64,000 nt of DNA from Ornithinicoccus sp045032955 (GCF_045032955.1 NZ_JBJFZU010000011.1:124001-188000), one strand, 5' to 3'. Positions 20,659 to 29,303 are shown, counted from the stretch's first letter. Numbers and translations are program-made. Notes: generated by a model not told the origin, from the letters alone.

Positions 20659-22368
20659 GTGATGAAGAACCGTGGACGCCTCGCGAGCACCCTGCTCACC
20701 GGGCTGCGACGCGTCGGCGTCGTGGCCCTGCTGCTCGTCCTCGCCTTCCTGGGCGGGGTGGCGACCACCCAGATGTGGCCGGTGCACACGGAGACCCGCT
20801 ACTTCGCCGCCGACATCTCGGTGGAGCCCCGCCTCGACTCGACCGTCTCGCTCCCCACGGTGGTCGGGGACATGGAGGTCTCCTTCGTCCGCCAGGTGCT
20901 GCCGGCGCCGGGCCTCAGCGCCCAGGTGCAGGTCCGCGACGAGGTCACCGACCTGCTGCGCCGGGGGCAGCTGCGCACCGCCGACCTCGAGCCCAGCCAG
21001 GAGGAGCTGCGCGGCGCGATCGACGGGGGCGTCCGCGAGCTGGCCTGGAAGTTCGCGGCGGGCGCGCTGGTCACCACCGCGCTGGTGATGATGGCGTATG
21101 CGGTCGCCCGCCCCCGTCATCTGCCGCGCGGTCTGATCGCCTCGGCGGTGGCCACGGTGCTGGCGATGGTGATCCCCGGGACCGCGGCGTACCTGACCTA
21201 TCGCACCGACCGGGTGGGGGAGTTCCGGACCACCAGCCTGCTGTCGCTGGTCGAGCAGAACACCGACATCCTCGCCGGGTTGGACCGCAAGGCCGACCAG
21301 GGCGCCGTCTACGTGACCAACCTGCTCGCGCTGTCCACGGCGATGCGCCAGGAGTTCAGCCCGGAGAGCGACGACAGCCCGCCAGCCGCCCGCTTCCTGG
21401 TGGTCGGCGACCTGCACGGGATGAACCAGTACCCGCTGATGCGCGAGATCGTCCAGACCCAGGAGATCGACGCGGTCATCGACACCGGTGACCTGGTCAA
21501 CTTCGGTCGCCCCGAGGAGGGCGCGCTGACCGGGATGTACCAGGGCATCGAGAGCCTGGGCGTGCCCTACATCTTCGTCCGCGGCAACCACGACGCGGTC
21601 TCCGCCGAGGACGAGGCCCTGCTCCAGCGGATGGCCCAGGTGCCCAACGTGGTGCTGCTGGAGACGGCCGCCGGCGAGCTGAACCTGGCCACCGTCAACG
21701 GGGTCACCCTCAGCGGCTTCAACGACAGCCGCTACTTCAACCAGCGCAGCGACGACTTCGGCGCCGACCAGGCCGAGCTGGCGCAGGTTTTCCGGGAGCG
21801 CACCGAAGGGCTGCCGCTGACCGACCTGGTCGTCACCCACCAGCCCTACGCCGCGGAGCGGGTCACCGCGCAGGCGCTGACCGTCAACGGCCACATGCAC
21901 GTGCCCGCGCTGGTCGGGCAGCACCTTCAGGTGGGTTCGTTCACCGGTGGCGGGCTGGTCAACCAGTTCCGGCTTCCCCCGCTGACCGAGCAGGCGCAGG
22001 AGGCGGCCGAGGAGGACCCGGAGACGGCCGGTGAGCTGCAGGGGCACGCCTACAGCTTCGACGTGGTGTCCTTCGAGCAGGACTGCTCGGTGGCGAGCGT
22101 CGCGCGGTACAGCTACCGGAACCTGGTCTCCGGTCGGCCCCAGTTCGACGACGTCAGCCTGATCAGCGGACGCACCCTGCAGCCGCAGCCGCCGGTGGAC
22201 CGGACCTGCTCGCCGGACCTCGGCACCACCGTCGAGCCGATCGAGGCGCTCGCCGACGAGAGCGGGTCGGACCCGACGACGATCGACGTGCCGCCTCCGG
22301 ACGACGCGGTGGTCACCACCCTGCCGCCCACCGTGGATCTGCCCGAGATCGACGACGACCTGCCCTGA
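20659..22368 (+). CDS. Membrane-anchored metallophosphoesterase
   Basis: A 569-residue protein with an N-terminal membrane helix (about residues 17-40) and two more near 133-150 and 160-180, which place the catalytic domain outside the cell. The calcineurin-like phosphoesterase motifs appear in order: GDLHG, DTGDLVN, RGNHDA, VTHQP and NGHMH. A Thr/Pro/Asp-rich acidic tail ends the protein. The start is GTG 20659 or the next codon, ATG 20662; TAGTCT lies five bases before the GTG, supporting a leaderless start. Substrate unknown. Confidence 0.85.
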   Translation: MMKNRGRLASTLLTGLRRVGVVALLLVLAFLGGVATTQMWPVHTETRYFAADISVEPRLDSTVSLPTVVGDMEVSFVRQVLPAPGLSAQVQVRDEVTDLLRRGQLRTADLEPSQEELRGAIDGGVRELAWKFAAGALVTTALVMMAYAVARPRHLPRGLIASAVATVLAMVIPGTAAYLTYRTDRVGEFRTTSLLSLVEQNTDILAGLDRKADQGAVYVTNLLALSTAMRQEFSPESDDSPPAARFLVVGDLHGMNQYPLMREIVQTQEIDAVIDTGDLVNFGRPEEGALTGMYQGIESLGVPYIFVRGNHDAVSAEDEALLQRMAQVPNVVLLETAAGELNLATVNGVTLSGFNDSRYFNQRSDDFGADQAELAQVFRERTEGLPLTDLVVTHQPYAAERVTAQALTVNGHMHVPALVGQHLQVGSFTGGGLVNQFRLPPLTEQAQEAAEEDPETAGELQGHAYSFDVVSFEQDCSVASVARYSYRNLVSGRPQFDDVSLISGRTLQPQPPVDRTCSPDLGTTVEPIEALADESGSDPTTIDVPPPDDAVVTTLPPTVDLPEIDDDLP

Positions 22369-22373
22369 CCCGA

Positions 22374-22500
22374 CCGGGCGCACGCTCTGTCCCCACCGGG
22401 CGAGCGCTGTGTCCCCACGGCGAGCGCTCCGTCCCCACCGGGCGAGCGTTGTGTCCCCACCGGGCGAGCGTTGTGTCACGACCGGGCGAGCGTCCAGCGG
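22374..22500. repeat. 22-base-period tandem repeat array (locus 2), six units
   Basis: Six units built on CCGGGCGAGCG followed by TTGTGTCCCCA-like sequence, spaced 22, 20, 22, 22 and 22 bases. It lies between the convergent metallophosphoesterase and phosphodiesterase genes and runs into the last three codons of the latter. It shares the core CGAGCG and the 22-base period with loci 1 and 3 but differs in the rest of the unit, so it is a second subfamily. Confidence 0.85.
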
Positions 22501-23054
22501 TGCAGCACGGTATGCCGTGGCGTCCCGCCCGGACCCTGCCCGAGCTCGCTGCGCACCAGGCATACCTCCTCCGCGGTCCAGGCCGAGGTCTCGACGGTGT
22601 CCAGCGCCTGGAGCAGGTGACCTGCCGCCCGCGGGCCGCCCACCGAGCGGGCCAGCGTCACGTGCGGCAGGAAGCGGGTCCCGTCGACCCGCCCGCCGGC
22701 CCGGCTCGCAAGGGCGCGGAGACTGCGCGCCCAGTGCTCCAGGGTCCCGGCAACCTCCTCGTCCACCCCGGCCCACAGCACCCGGGCGGCGCCCGGGTCG
22801 GGGAAGGCGCCAGCCCCACGCAGGCTCAACCGGGTCGGCGCCGTCCGGTCCGCCCACCGCTGCCCGGCCTCGACCAGAGCCTCCTCACGCCAGTCGTCCA
22901 GCTCGGGGAGGAAGGCCAGCGTCACATGCCGGTGCTCCGGCCTCGACCAGCGCCACTCACCGCGGGGTGCCAGCGCGTCCCGGCGCGGGGCCAGGACGTC
23001 GTCCAGCTGCTCGATGACCTCCAACGGTGGGACCAGGGCGAGGAACGCACGCAT
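22476..23054 (-). CDS. thpR: RNA 2',3'-cyclic phosphodiesterase (ThpR/LigT type)
   Basis: A 192-residue 2H phosphoesterase with both HxTx motifs: HVTLAFL near residue 44 and HVTLARS near residue 130. It opens 2',3'-cyclic phosphates of RNA ends. Length is typical. I start at the ATG at 23054 (MRAFLALV), seven bases after CATGAT; an ATG at 23081 would add nine residues. The final residues (TLARS) are encoded inside repeat array 2. Divergent from the DsbA-like gene. Confidence 0.9.
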   Translation of the reverse strand: MRAFLALVPPLEVIEQLDDVLAPRRDALAPRGEWRWSRPEHRHVTLAFLPELDDWREEALVEAGQRWADRTAPTRLSLRGAGAFPDPGAARVLWAGVDEEVAGTLEHWARSLRALASRAGGRVDGTRFLPHVTLARSVGGPRAAGHLLQALDTVETSAWTAEEVCLVRSELGQGPGGTPRHTVLHRWTLARS

Positions 23055-23139
23055 ACGTCCCATCATGAGGGAGCCCACCATTCAACGGTCGACGTCGGCC
23101 GTCATCCGGGGTCGCACCACGGTGTGCGAGGCTGACGTG

Positions 23140-24045
23140 GTGAGTCAGAGCGCGCCCACCGACCCCCGTCCCCGCGACGACCGGACGGTCGTCGCCATCG
23201 CCTGGGCGGTGGCCGCGGTCGCCTTCGCGCTGGCGGCCGCCTTCATCGCCTGGCTCGCTCTGGGCCGCGACAGCGGCACCGACGACGGTGGCGCCGCTGC
23301 TCCCGCCCCGACCAGCAGCACCGCACCGTCCGAACCCGGCACCCCACAGCCGGACCAGCAGCCGACCCCCGACGAGGGGTCCGGCGACGCGTCCGCCAGC
23401 GACACCGACGCCGGCAGCGCTGCTCCTGACCCCGGTGCCACCGAGCAGACCCCCGAGCCGGAGGTGGCCGAGCTGCTGCTCTCGCTGCAGCGCCGCGACC
23501 CGGCCGACACGATGGCGGTCGGCGAGGTGGACGCGCCGGTGGTGATGATCGAGTACGCCGACTACCGCTGCCCCTACTGCGCCCGCTTCCACCTGGAGAT
23601 CCGCCCCGAGCTGATGCCGGCCGTCGAGGACGGGACGCTGCGGATCGAGTTCCGGGACCTGGTGATCTTCGAGGAGACCTCCGAGCTGGCGGCCGTCGCC
23701 GGGCGGGCCGCCGCCGAGCAGGGGCATCTCGAGGACTTCCAGGCGGCCGTCTTCGCGCTCTCCACCGAGGGTCACGGCGAGTTCGACGCCGCCGACCTCG
23801 TCGACATCGCGGAGGAGGTCGGGGTCCCCGACGTCGAGCAGTTCGAGGCCGACCTGGAGAACGAGGAGCTCATCGACGCCGTCCGCTCCGACACCGCCGA
23901 GGGCCGGCAGATCGGGGTCTCCTCGACGCCCACCTTCCTCATCAACACCCAGGTGCTCCAGGGCGCCTACCCGGCCGAGCGGATGTTGGAGCTCATCGAG
24001 CAGGAGCGTCTGGCGGTCAGCGAGGAGCAGCCGTCGGGTCGCTGA
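23140..24045 (+). CDS. Membrane-anchored DsbA-family thioredoxin-like protein
   Basis: A 301-residue exported thiol oxidoreductase. It has a short cytoplasmic tail, one membrane helix (about residues 19-41), a low-complexity Ser/Thr/Pro/Asp linker (about 45-110), then a DsbA-like thioredoxin domain. The active site is Cys144-Pro-Tyr-Cys147, and the cis-proline loop reads VSSTPTFLIN. It probably forms or repairs disulfides in exported proteins. The start is GTG 23140, with another GTG one codon earlier. The 3' end overlaps the convergent DedA gene by 29 bases. Confidence 0.9.
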   Translation: MSQSAPTDPRPRDDRTVVAIAWAVAAVAFALAAAFIAWLALGRDSGTDDGGAAAPAPTSSTAPSEPGTPQPDQQPTPDEGSGDASASDTDAGSAAPDPGATEQTPEPEVAELLLSLQRRDPADTMAVGEVDAPVVMIEYADYRCPYCARFHLEIRPELMPAVEDGTLRIEFRDLVIFEETSELAAVAGRAAAEQGHLEDFQAAVFALSTEGHGEFDAADLVDIAEEVGVPDVEQFEADLENEELIDAVRSDTAEGRQIGVSSTPTFLINTQVLQGAYPAERMLELIEQERLAVSEEQPSGR

Positions 24046-24580
24046 CCGGCACAGCCGGCGAGGACGACGAGGGCGCCGAACGCCTCCGACGCAGCACCAC
24101 CACGCGGTGCCCCAGCGCGACGGCCAGGGTCAGCAGCACCGCCGCCGCGGCCACCGCCCAGGGGCCGAAGCCCCCGTCCAGCGCACGCCGCACCACGGTG
24201 GTCCAGACCGCGAAGCCGACCGTCGCGTAGATCCCCGCCCAGGCCGCCGCCCCTACCGCCTGGGCCAGGGTGAACCTGACCCACGGCATACGCAGCACCC
24301 CGGCCGAGGCGAGCACCACCGTCTGGACGCCCACGGTGAGGTAGCACAGCGGCACCGCCGCGATCCCGCACCGCTGCACCGCGCCGCGGCCCCGGTCCAG
24401 CGCGTCACCGGCCAGCCAGGCGTGGGCCGAGGCGCGCCACCCCCGGGTGGGGCGGGTATGCTGCAGCCCCTGCTCGGTGAGGGTGCGCGCCAACCAGTAG
24501 GTCGCCTGGCCGCGCAGCATCGCCACGCACCAGAGGAGGGCGAGGGCGAGACCGAAGGGGAAGTCGTCCAGCTCTAGCAC
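24017..24580 (-). CDS. DedA family (SNARE-associated) membrane protein
   Basis: About 187 residues with four or five membrane segments. The stretch RGQATYWLART near the N-terminus and GVLRMPWVRFTLAQAVGAAAWA in the middle fit the DedA core, whose members act in lipid carrier recycling and membrane homeostasis. I use GTG 24580 because GGAGGTGA lies five bases upstream; GTG 24589 overlaps that ribosome site. A Ser/Pro-rich tail overlaps the convergent DsbA-like gene. Confidence 0.78.
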   Translation of the reverse strand: MLELDDFPFGLALALLWCVAMLRGQATYWLARTLTEQGLQHTRPTRGWRASAHAWLAGDALDRGRGAVQRCGIAAVPLCYLTVGVQTVVLASAGVLRMPWVRFTLAQAVGAAAWAGIYATVGFAVWTTVVRRALDGGFGPWAVAAAAVLLTLAVALGHRVVVLRRRRSAPSSSSPAVPVSDPTAAPR

Positions 24581-24625
24581 CGTTCTCACCTCCGTCCCGG
24601 TCAGGATATCCGGCCGGTGACGGGC

Positions 24626-25039
24626 TCAGTGCCGGTTCCGGACCAACGTCCACCGGTTGACGCCGTCGACGTGCTCGAGATCGATCCGGTCCAGCGCCAT
24701 CTGCGCCAGCGCAATGCCGCGACCGTCCTCGTCCTCGTCACTCTGCGGCATCGTCCGGTCGTCGAGGTCCGGCACCGGCTGCGCGCTGGTGTCGGTCAGC
24801 AGGCACTCGAGCCGGTCCGGGAGGACCGCGAGCTCGAAGATGAAGGAGACCCTGCCCTCGGGCCGACCGTGCTCGATGACGTTCCCGGCGATCTCGACCA
24901 CCGCCGTCTCGAACATCATCAGGTCGGCGGGGGCCACCTCGGGGTGCTCGCGCCCGACCTGCTCCAGCAGCACGTGCAGGTCCTCGAGGCTCTCCGGGAC
25001 GGCGAGGCTCTCCAGCCGGTAGCGCTGGTCACCATTCAT
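24626..25039 (-). CDS. RsbW-type ATP-binding serine kinase (anti-sigma factor family)
   Basis: A 137-residue GHKL ATPase domain. The N box reads FETAVVEIAGNVIEHG, and the ATP lid region reads DGRGIALAQMALDRI. Such kinases phosphorylate STAS partners on serine, and often bind a sigma factor or enzyme. It is the last gene of a four-gene operon and overlaps the STAS gene by 11 bases. No sigma factor gene is next to it, so the target may be the glycosyltransferase or a distant sigma factor. Confidence 0.85.
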   Translation of the reverse strand: MNGDQRYRLESLAVPESLEDLHVLLEQVGREHPEVAPADLMMFETAVVEIAGNVIEHGRPEGRVSFIFELAVLPDRLECLLTDTSAQPVPDLDDRTMPQSDEDEDGRGIALAQMALDRIDLEHVDGVNRWTLVRNRH

Positions 25040-25361
25040 GGGAGGCCTGACCCACCGACTCGTACGGTCGCAGCACCCGGTCGAGGTTGGTCAGCCCGAG
25101 GACGGTCAGCACCTGGTCACCCGCGGCAGCGATCCGCAGGTCACCACCGGCACGACGGGCGGTCTTCAGGCCCGCCACCAGGGCACCCAGGCCGGAGGAG
25201 TCCACGAAGACCGTCGGCTCCAGGTCCAGCACCAGCCGCACCTGTCCCGCCTCGACCGCCTCCTCCAGGACGCTGCGCAGCCGCGGCGCCGCCATCATGT
25301 TGAGGCGACCGTCGCACCTGATGACGGTGACACCGCCGTCCGTCGTCGTGGAGAACTGCAT
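25029..25361 (-). CDS. STAS domain anti-sigma factor antagonist
   Basis: A 110-residue single STAS domain (SpoIIAA/RsbV type). The phosphorylatable serine is in VFVDSSGLGAL, most likely Ser56. Its start codon shares a base with the glycosyltransferase stop (TGATG), and it overlaps the downstream kinase gene, so stoichiometry is probably controlled. In partner switching, unphosphorylated STAS protein captures the kinase, and a PP2C phosphatase, encoded first in this operon, restores it. Confidence 0.9.
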   Translation of the reverse strand: MQFSTTTDGGVTVIRCDGRLNMMAAPRLRSVLEEAVEAGQVRLVLDLEPTVFVDSSGLGALVAGLKTARRAGGDLRIAAAGDQVLTVLGLTNLDRVLRPYESVGQASHEW

Positions 25362-27343
25362 CAGACCACCTGTCCCTCGGTCGGCTCGGTCGGTTCGGTC
25401 GGCTCGGGTTGGGGCGCCCGGAAGAGCGCCGCCTCGAAGATGACGCTGAGGATGAGCAGGTCATAGGCTACCCAGGCCACGTTGACCCCGGTCCCGATGT
25501 AGCTGTCCGTGACACCCGTCCACAGCCTGACGACCCCCACGACGCAGGCCAGCACCAGCACCACGCAGGCGACCAGCTGGGGCAGCACCAGGCGCACCGG
25601 GAACCGCGTACCACCGACCGGCCGCGTCTTGGGCGTCACCACGAAGCCGAGCGGGCGGCCGAACCAGACGTTGGCGGCCGCGGTCACGCAGGCCCTGATC
25701 CACAGCGGGAAGAGCGCGAGGCTGTACTGGTGGCCGCGCCAGGTCCGCACGCCGTACCCGACCACGAAGAACATGATCTGGTTGAAGATGATGTACGGGG
25801 CGAAGAGGGCCAGGAAGGTGAGCCCGTAGGCGTTCACCGGCAGCACCCCGAAGCACAGGTAGAGCACCGGGGCGGCGATGAAGACGACGGCGGCGAACCC
25901 GGACAGGTAGCTCCACATCGTGGCGAAGTACATCAACCGCTGGCCGACGCTGAGCCCCTTCTGGACCAGCGGGTTCTCCCGCAGCATCACCTGCAGGGTG
26001 CCCTGCGCCCAGCGCAGCCGCTGCTGCAGCATGGTGCGCAGGTCCTCCGGCGCGAGGCCGTGCGCGAGGGTCTCGTGGTGGTAGACGGAGGACCAGCCGG
26101 CCGCGTGCAGGCGCATACAGGTGGCCATGTCCTCGGTCACCGAGACGGTGGCCAGCGGCATCATCGGCTGCGCCTCGTCGGAACGGTCCACATCCACCAC
26201 CCGGATCAGCTCCCGCACCGACTCCACGGCGCCCAGCGGGGACCAGTCCCGCTCCGCCAGCCGGGTCAGGGCCGCCTCGTCGATGACCACGGAGCCGAGC
26301 TCCTGGTCGATCTCCACGGGCAGGTCCTCGATCGCCGCCAGGTCGGCCGCGATGGCCCGGAAGTCGTCCTGGACCAGGGTCCGGGCCGCGCTGTCGACCT
26401 GCCGCTGGAAGCCGTAGGTCACGTCCGCCAGGGGGGCGCCCCCGTCCAGCTCGGCGCGGGCCTGCAGCACCGCGTCCCGCACCGAGACCAGCACCGGACC
26501 GGCCGGGTCCTCCTCGCGGCGGGCGCGGCGGATGGAGCGGTTCAGCAAGCGGCCGGAGGCGCTGAGCGCGCGGTCCACCGCACGCTCGGTCTCGCGCACG
26601 TAGCCGACGATGCCCAGCTGCATGAGCGCCTCGCGTCGGAGCACCGCGTTGGACCCGCAGAAGAAGGCGGCGTTCCACCCGTCCTTGCCCTCCTGGATGG
26701 GTCCGTAGAACAGGGGCGCCTGGCTGCCGAGCGGGTCGGAGTCGGTGACGTTGCTGAACCACTGGGGGGTCTGCACCAGCGCCACCGCCGGGTCTTCGAA
26801 GTACCCGAGGGTCCGGTGCAGGATGCGTCGGTCGGGGATCTGGTCGGCGTCCAGGATGAGCATGAACTCACCGTCGGTGCGGAAGAGCGCGTTGTTGAGG
26901 TTGCCGGCCTTCGCGTGCCGCGGCTGGTCCACCCAGTCCACCGACCGGGTGATGTAGCCGACCCCGGCCGCCTGCGCCGCCCGCTCCATCTCCTCGCGGT
27001 CCCCGTCGTCGAGGATCCACGTGTGGTGCGGGTAGTCGATGGCTTGCGCGGCGGTCGCCGTCGCCAGCACCATGTCGACCGGCTCGTTGTAGGTGGTGAT
27101 GAAGACGTCCACCCCGGTATGCCGGGGGTCGGGCGGCTCCGGTGGCTCGCCGCGGCGACGAGCACGCCACATCGTGATCCCGAAGAGAAAGGCGTCGATG
27201 AGGGCATACGTCTCGGCCATCACCAGCGGGACCGCGATCCACCAGTTCTCCCAGTTCACCGAGAAGAACCAGCGCCACGAGACGTAGACGGTCCCGGAGA
27301 CCAGGGTCAGGACGACCATGACCCTGGTGAGGGCCAGCCTCAT
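25361..27343 (-). CDS. Processive family 2 glycosyltransferase, cellulose-synthase-like, with inserted domain
   Basis: A 660-residue membrane synthase. Two N-terminal helices precede the GT-A domain, and four or five C-terminal helices follow it. Catalytic motifs are ILDDGDRE (about 109), ILDADQIP (about 162), VTEDMATCMRLH (about 402) and the polymer-binding QQRLRW (about 440-446). Between NAVLRREAL (about 232) and the TED motif, some 150-160 helical residues are inserted where BcsA has a short link. There is no PilZ domain, so c-di-GMP control is not evident. The ATG overlaps the phosphatase stop (ATGA). The product is inferred to be an extracellular beta-glycan. Confidence 0.88.
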   Translation of the reverse strand: MRLALTRVMVVLTLVSGTVYVSWRWFFSVNWENWWIAVPLVMAETYALIDAFLFGITMWRARRRGEPPEPPDPRHTGVDVFITTYNEPVDMVLATATAAQAIDYPHHTWILDDGDREEMERAAQAAGVGYITRSVDWVDQPRHAKAGNLNNALFRTDGEFMLILDADQIPDRRILHRTLGYFEDPAVALVQTPQWFSNVTDSDPLGSQAPLFYGPIQEGKDGWNAAFFCGSNAVLRREALMQLGIVGYVRETERAVDRALSASGRLLNRSIRRARREEDPAGPVLVSVRDAVLQARAELDGGAPLADVTYGFQRQVDSAARTLVQDDFRAIAADLAAIEDLPVEIDQELGSVVIDEAALTRLAERDWSPLGAVESVRELIRVVDVDRSDEAQPMMPLATVSVTEDMATCMRLHAAGWSSVYHHETLAHGLAPEDLRTMLQQRLRWAQGTLQVMLRENPLVQKGLSVGQRLMYFATMWSYLSGFAAVVFIAAPVLYLCFGVLPVNAYGLTFLALFAPYIIFNQIMFFVVGYGVRTWRGHQYSLALFPLWIRACVTAAANVWFGRPLGFVVTPKTRPVGGTRFPVRLVLPQLVACVVLVLACVVGVVRLWTGVTDSYIGTGVNVAWVAYDLLILSVIFEAALFRAPQPEPTEPTEPTEGQVV

Positions 27344-28512
27344 GCCGGCTCCGGCAGCCTGCGCACCACGAGCGCGGTGACGTCGTCCTGGTGGCGCTGG
27401 CTGCGGGCCACGGCGCGCACCTCCTCCAGGAACGCCCAGGCGTCTTCGGTGGTCGCGTTGGCGAGCTGGGCGGTGTCGACCGCCTCCCACGGGTCGGGGA
27501 AGTAGTCGAGCATCCCGTCGCTGACCATGAACAAGGTCTCCCCCGGCTCCAGGACGGTGCGCTCGGAGTGCCAGGTGTCGCCGGGCATCGTGCCCATCGG
27601 CAGTCCGCCGGTGAGCAACCGACGGAACCCGCCGCCGTTCTCGAAGACGACCGCCAGACCGTGTCCGACGTCGACGTAGTCCATCACCCCGCTCCGCACG
27701 TCGATCCGCGCGGCGAATGCGGTGACGAAGCTCTCGGTGTCCTCCAGGTCCTCCTCGAGGCTGATCGCAGCGCGGGTGACGGCCTCGTCGAGCTCGTTGA
27801 AGCGGGACGCCCCCCGCAGGACGGCCCGCACGGACGCCGCGATCAGCGCAGCACCCACCCCCTTGCCCATCACGTCGGCCAGCGTCACCTGCAGCCGTCC
27901 GTCCACGATGAACCAGTCATAGAAGTCGCCGCCGGCGGCCCTGGCCGGGACGCACAGCCCGCTCACCTGGTAGCCGGGGACCTGCACCCCGGTCCGCGGG
28001 TTGAGCTGACGCTGCACCTCAGCGGCGCGGTCCAGGTCCTGGTCGGTGGCCATCTCCTTCTCGACCCACTCGCCGAGGTCACGCAGCACTTCGAGCTCGC
28101 CGTCGCTGAGCGTGCGCGGCTCGCTGTCGACCAGGCACAGCGACCCCACCCGTTGGCCGTTGGGTGCGTGCAGGGGCTGGCCGGCGTAGAAGCGGATACC
28201 GTGCGGGGCGGTGACCAGTGGGTTGTCCCGGAAGCGGGGGTCGTCGCGAGCATCCGCCACCATCATCGTCTCGTCCTGCTCGATGACCCGGCTGCAGAAG
28301 GAGACGTCCCGGGGGAGCTCGTGCTGGTCCAGCCCGACCTCGGCCATGGTCCACTGGCGGTCGTCGTCGACCAGGTTGACGGCCACGGTCGGCACCTTGA
28401 AGAACTGCTGGGCCAGGCGGACCACCCGGTCGAAACGATCCTCGCGCGGGGTGTCGAGCAGCTGCATCTCGCGCAGTGCGGTCAGCCGCTCGAACTCGGT
28501 CACTGTCGTCAT
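27340..28512 (-). CDS. GAF-domain PP2C (SpoIIE/RsbU) serine phosphatase
   Basis: A 390-residue cytoplasmic phosphatase. A GAF sensor covers about residues 15-160 (RFDRVVRLAQQFFKVPTVAV at its start), then a PP2C/SpoIIE domain has GGDFYDWF, LADVMGKGVGAALIA and FMVSDGMLDYF carrying the metal-binding Asp residues. It should dephosphorylate the STAS protein encoded two genes later. It is the first gene of the operon. The start is the ATG at 28512 (MTTVTEFERL); an upstream ATG at 28566 would add a Cys/Arg-rich tail not expected in the family. Confidence 0.88.
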   Translation of the reverse strand: MTTVTEFERLTALREMQLLDTPREDRFDRVVRLAQQFFKVPTVAVNLVDDDRQWTMAEVGLDQHELPRDVSFCSRVIEQDETMMVADARDDPRFRDNPLVTAPHGIRFYAGQPLHAPNGQRVGSLCLVDSEPRTLSDGELEVLRDLGEWVEKEMATDQDLDRAAEVQRQLNPRTGVQVPGYQVSGLCVPARAAGGDFYDWFIVDGRLQVTLADVMGKGVGAALIAASVRAVLRGASRFNELDEAVTRAAISLEEDLEDTESFVTAFAARIDVRSGVMDYVDVGHGLAVVFENGGGFRRLLTGGLPMGTMPGDTWHSERTVLEPGETLFMVSDGMLDYFPDPWEAVDTAQLANATTEDAWAFLEEVRAVARSQRHQDDVTALVVRRLPEPA

Positions 28513-28765
28513 CCTGTTTGCCCTGGTCGCCCGGAATTCTGGTGTGCACCTCGGCCGCGCATTCATTCAGACTCGGACTCCGAGGAATCGGGGTATGTCT
28601 ACCACACGAAATAGGGGTGGTCGGCGGGAGGCCCCATTCTTGACCTGCCGCATACCTTGGCATTCGCGATGCCGATTCCAGGTGCGCGGAGGAACAATTC
28701 CTCGCTCAGCCCGCGCGGCTCACGCCCGACCGGGGGGTGGCGAGCAGCGGGCTCGTCCGACGCCT
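28513..28765 (-). promoter_or_regulatory. 253-base upstream region of the phosphatase/glycosyltransferase operon
   Basis: No convincing gene lies here, although a 73-codon open frame crosses it. It is less GC-rich than its surroundings. A dyad CTCGGA-C-TCCGAG lies at 28572-28584, close to TAGACA on the minus strand (about 28590-28595), a possible -10. The upstream side carries the tail of the convergent-free YCII gene. This is the likely control region for the operon. Confidence 0.4.
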
Positions 28766-29080
28766 TCAGAGCTGGTCGGACAGCGGACCGTCGAACCATG
28801 CGCCGAGCACGGGCGCCCACTCCCGGATCGCCACCTGCTCCACCAGCCCCTGCTGCTGGAAGGGGTCCTCCCGGAGCAGGTCCGCCAGGTCCGCCGCGCT
28901 CTCCCCGCGCAGGATCAGCAGGGCGGCGTCGGGCGCCTCCTCGATCGAGGCGTAGGGGCCGGAGAGCAGCAGCGCCCCCTCGTCCGCGAGCCCGCCGAGG
29001 AACTGCCGGTGCGCGGGGCGGTGCTCGTCCCGGGCGTCGGTGTCGTCGGAGTAGGTGTAGTGCGCGACGAAGACGGTCAT
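28766..29080 (-). CDS. YCII-related protein
   Basis: A 104-residue YciI-like ferredoxin-fold domain. MTVFVAHYTYSDDTDARDEHRPAHRQFL gives the usual first strand and helix, followed by GALLLSGPY and the His/Asp pair region of the family; the second conserved block is ILRGESAADLADLLREDPF. Function unknown, possibly a small hydrolase or isomerase. I use the ATG at 29080, seven bases after TAGGAT, rather than an in-frame ATG three codons earlier. Confidence 0.82.
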   Translation of the reverse strand: MTVFVAHYTYSDDTDARDEHRPAHRQFLGGLADEGALLLSGPYASIEEAPDAALLILRGESAADLADLLREDPFQQQGLVEQVAIREWAPVLGAWFDGPLSDQL

Positions 29081-29114
29081 GGCGCTCATCCTAGGGCCCA
29101 CCCGATCTGACCCC

Positions 29115-29149
29115 CTTGTCGATGACAAGCTAGATTGCTAGCATTCTAG
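29115..29149 (+). promoter_or_regulatory. Promoter and triple-CTAG operator of the ribbon-helix-helix gene
   Basis: The -35 TTGTCG (29116-29121), a 17-base spacer, and the -10 TAGCAT (29139-29144) lie six bases before the ATG. CTAG occurs at 29130, 29138 and 29146, exactly eight bases apart, inside a 20-base near-palindrome (18 of 20 positions). A separate dyad CTTGTC-GAT-GACAAG (29115-29129) covers the -35. Ribbon-helix-helix dimers typically bind such short repeated sites, so autoregulation is likely. Confidence 0.75.
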
Positions 29150-29150
29150 G

Positions 29151-29303
29151 ATGAACGAGAAGGCGCAGTTCAACGTGTACCTGCCCAAGGACCTCATCAC
29201 CGAGATCAAGCACCGCGGCGTCGACGAGGCGGTCAGCCTGTCCGCGCTCGTCGAGAAGGCGCTGCGGGCATACCTCATCTCGACCGAAGGAGACCGGACG
29301 TGA
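29151..29303 (+). CDS. Ribbon-helix-helix (CopG/Arc type) regulator, 50 residues
   Basis: A short gene with the RHH layout: an N-terminal beta strand (KAQFNVYLPKDL), helix A (ITEIKHRGVDEA) and helix B (SLSALVEKALRAYL). Such proteins dimerise and insert the strand in the major groove. It has no ribosome site and appears leaderless from TAGCAT six bases upstream. Its stop overlaps the GTG of the VOC gene (GTGA). RHH proteins are often antitoxins, but the partner here does not look like a known toxin, so I call it an autoregulator. Confidence 0.85.
   Translation: MNEKAQFNVYLPKDLITEIKHRGVDEAVSLSALVEKALRAYLISTEGDRT

Noticed and set aside
28599..28820. 73-codon open frame on the minus strand
   Set aside because: Arg/Pro-rich, no ribosome site, overlaps the YCII gene and looks like non-coding GC-rich DNA.
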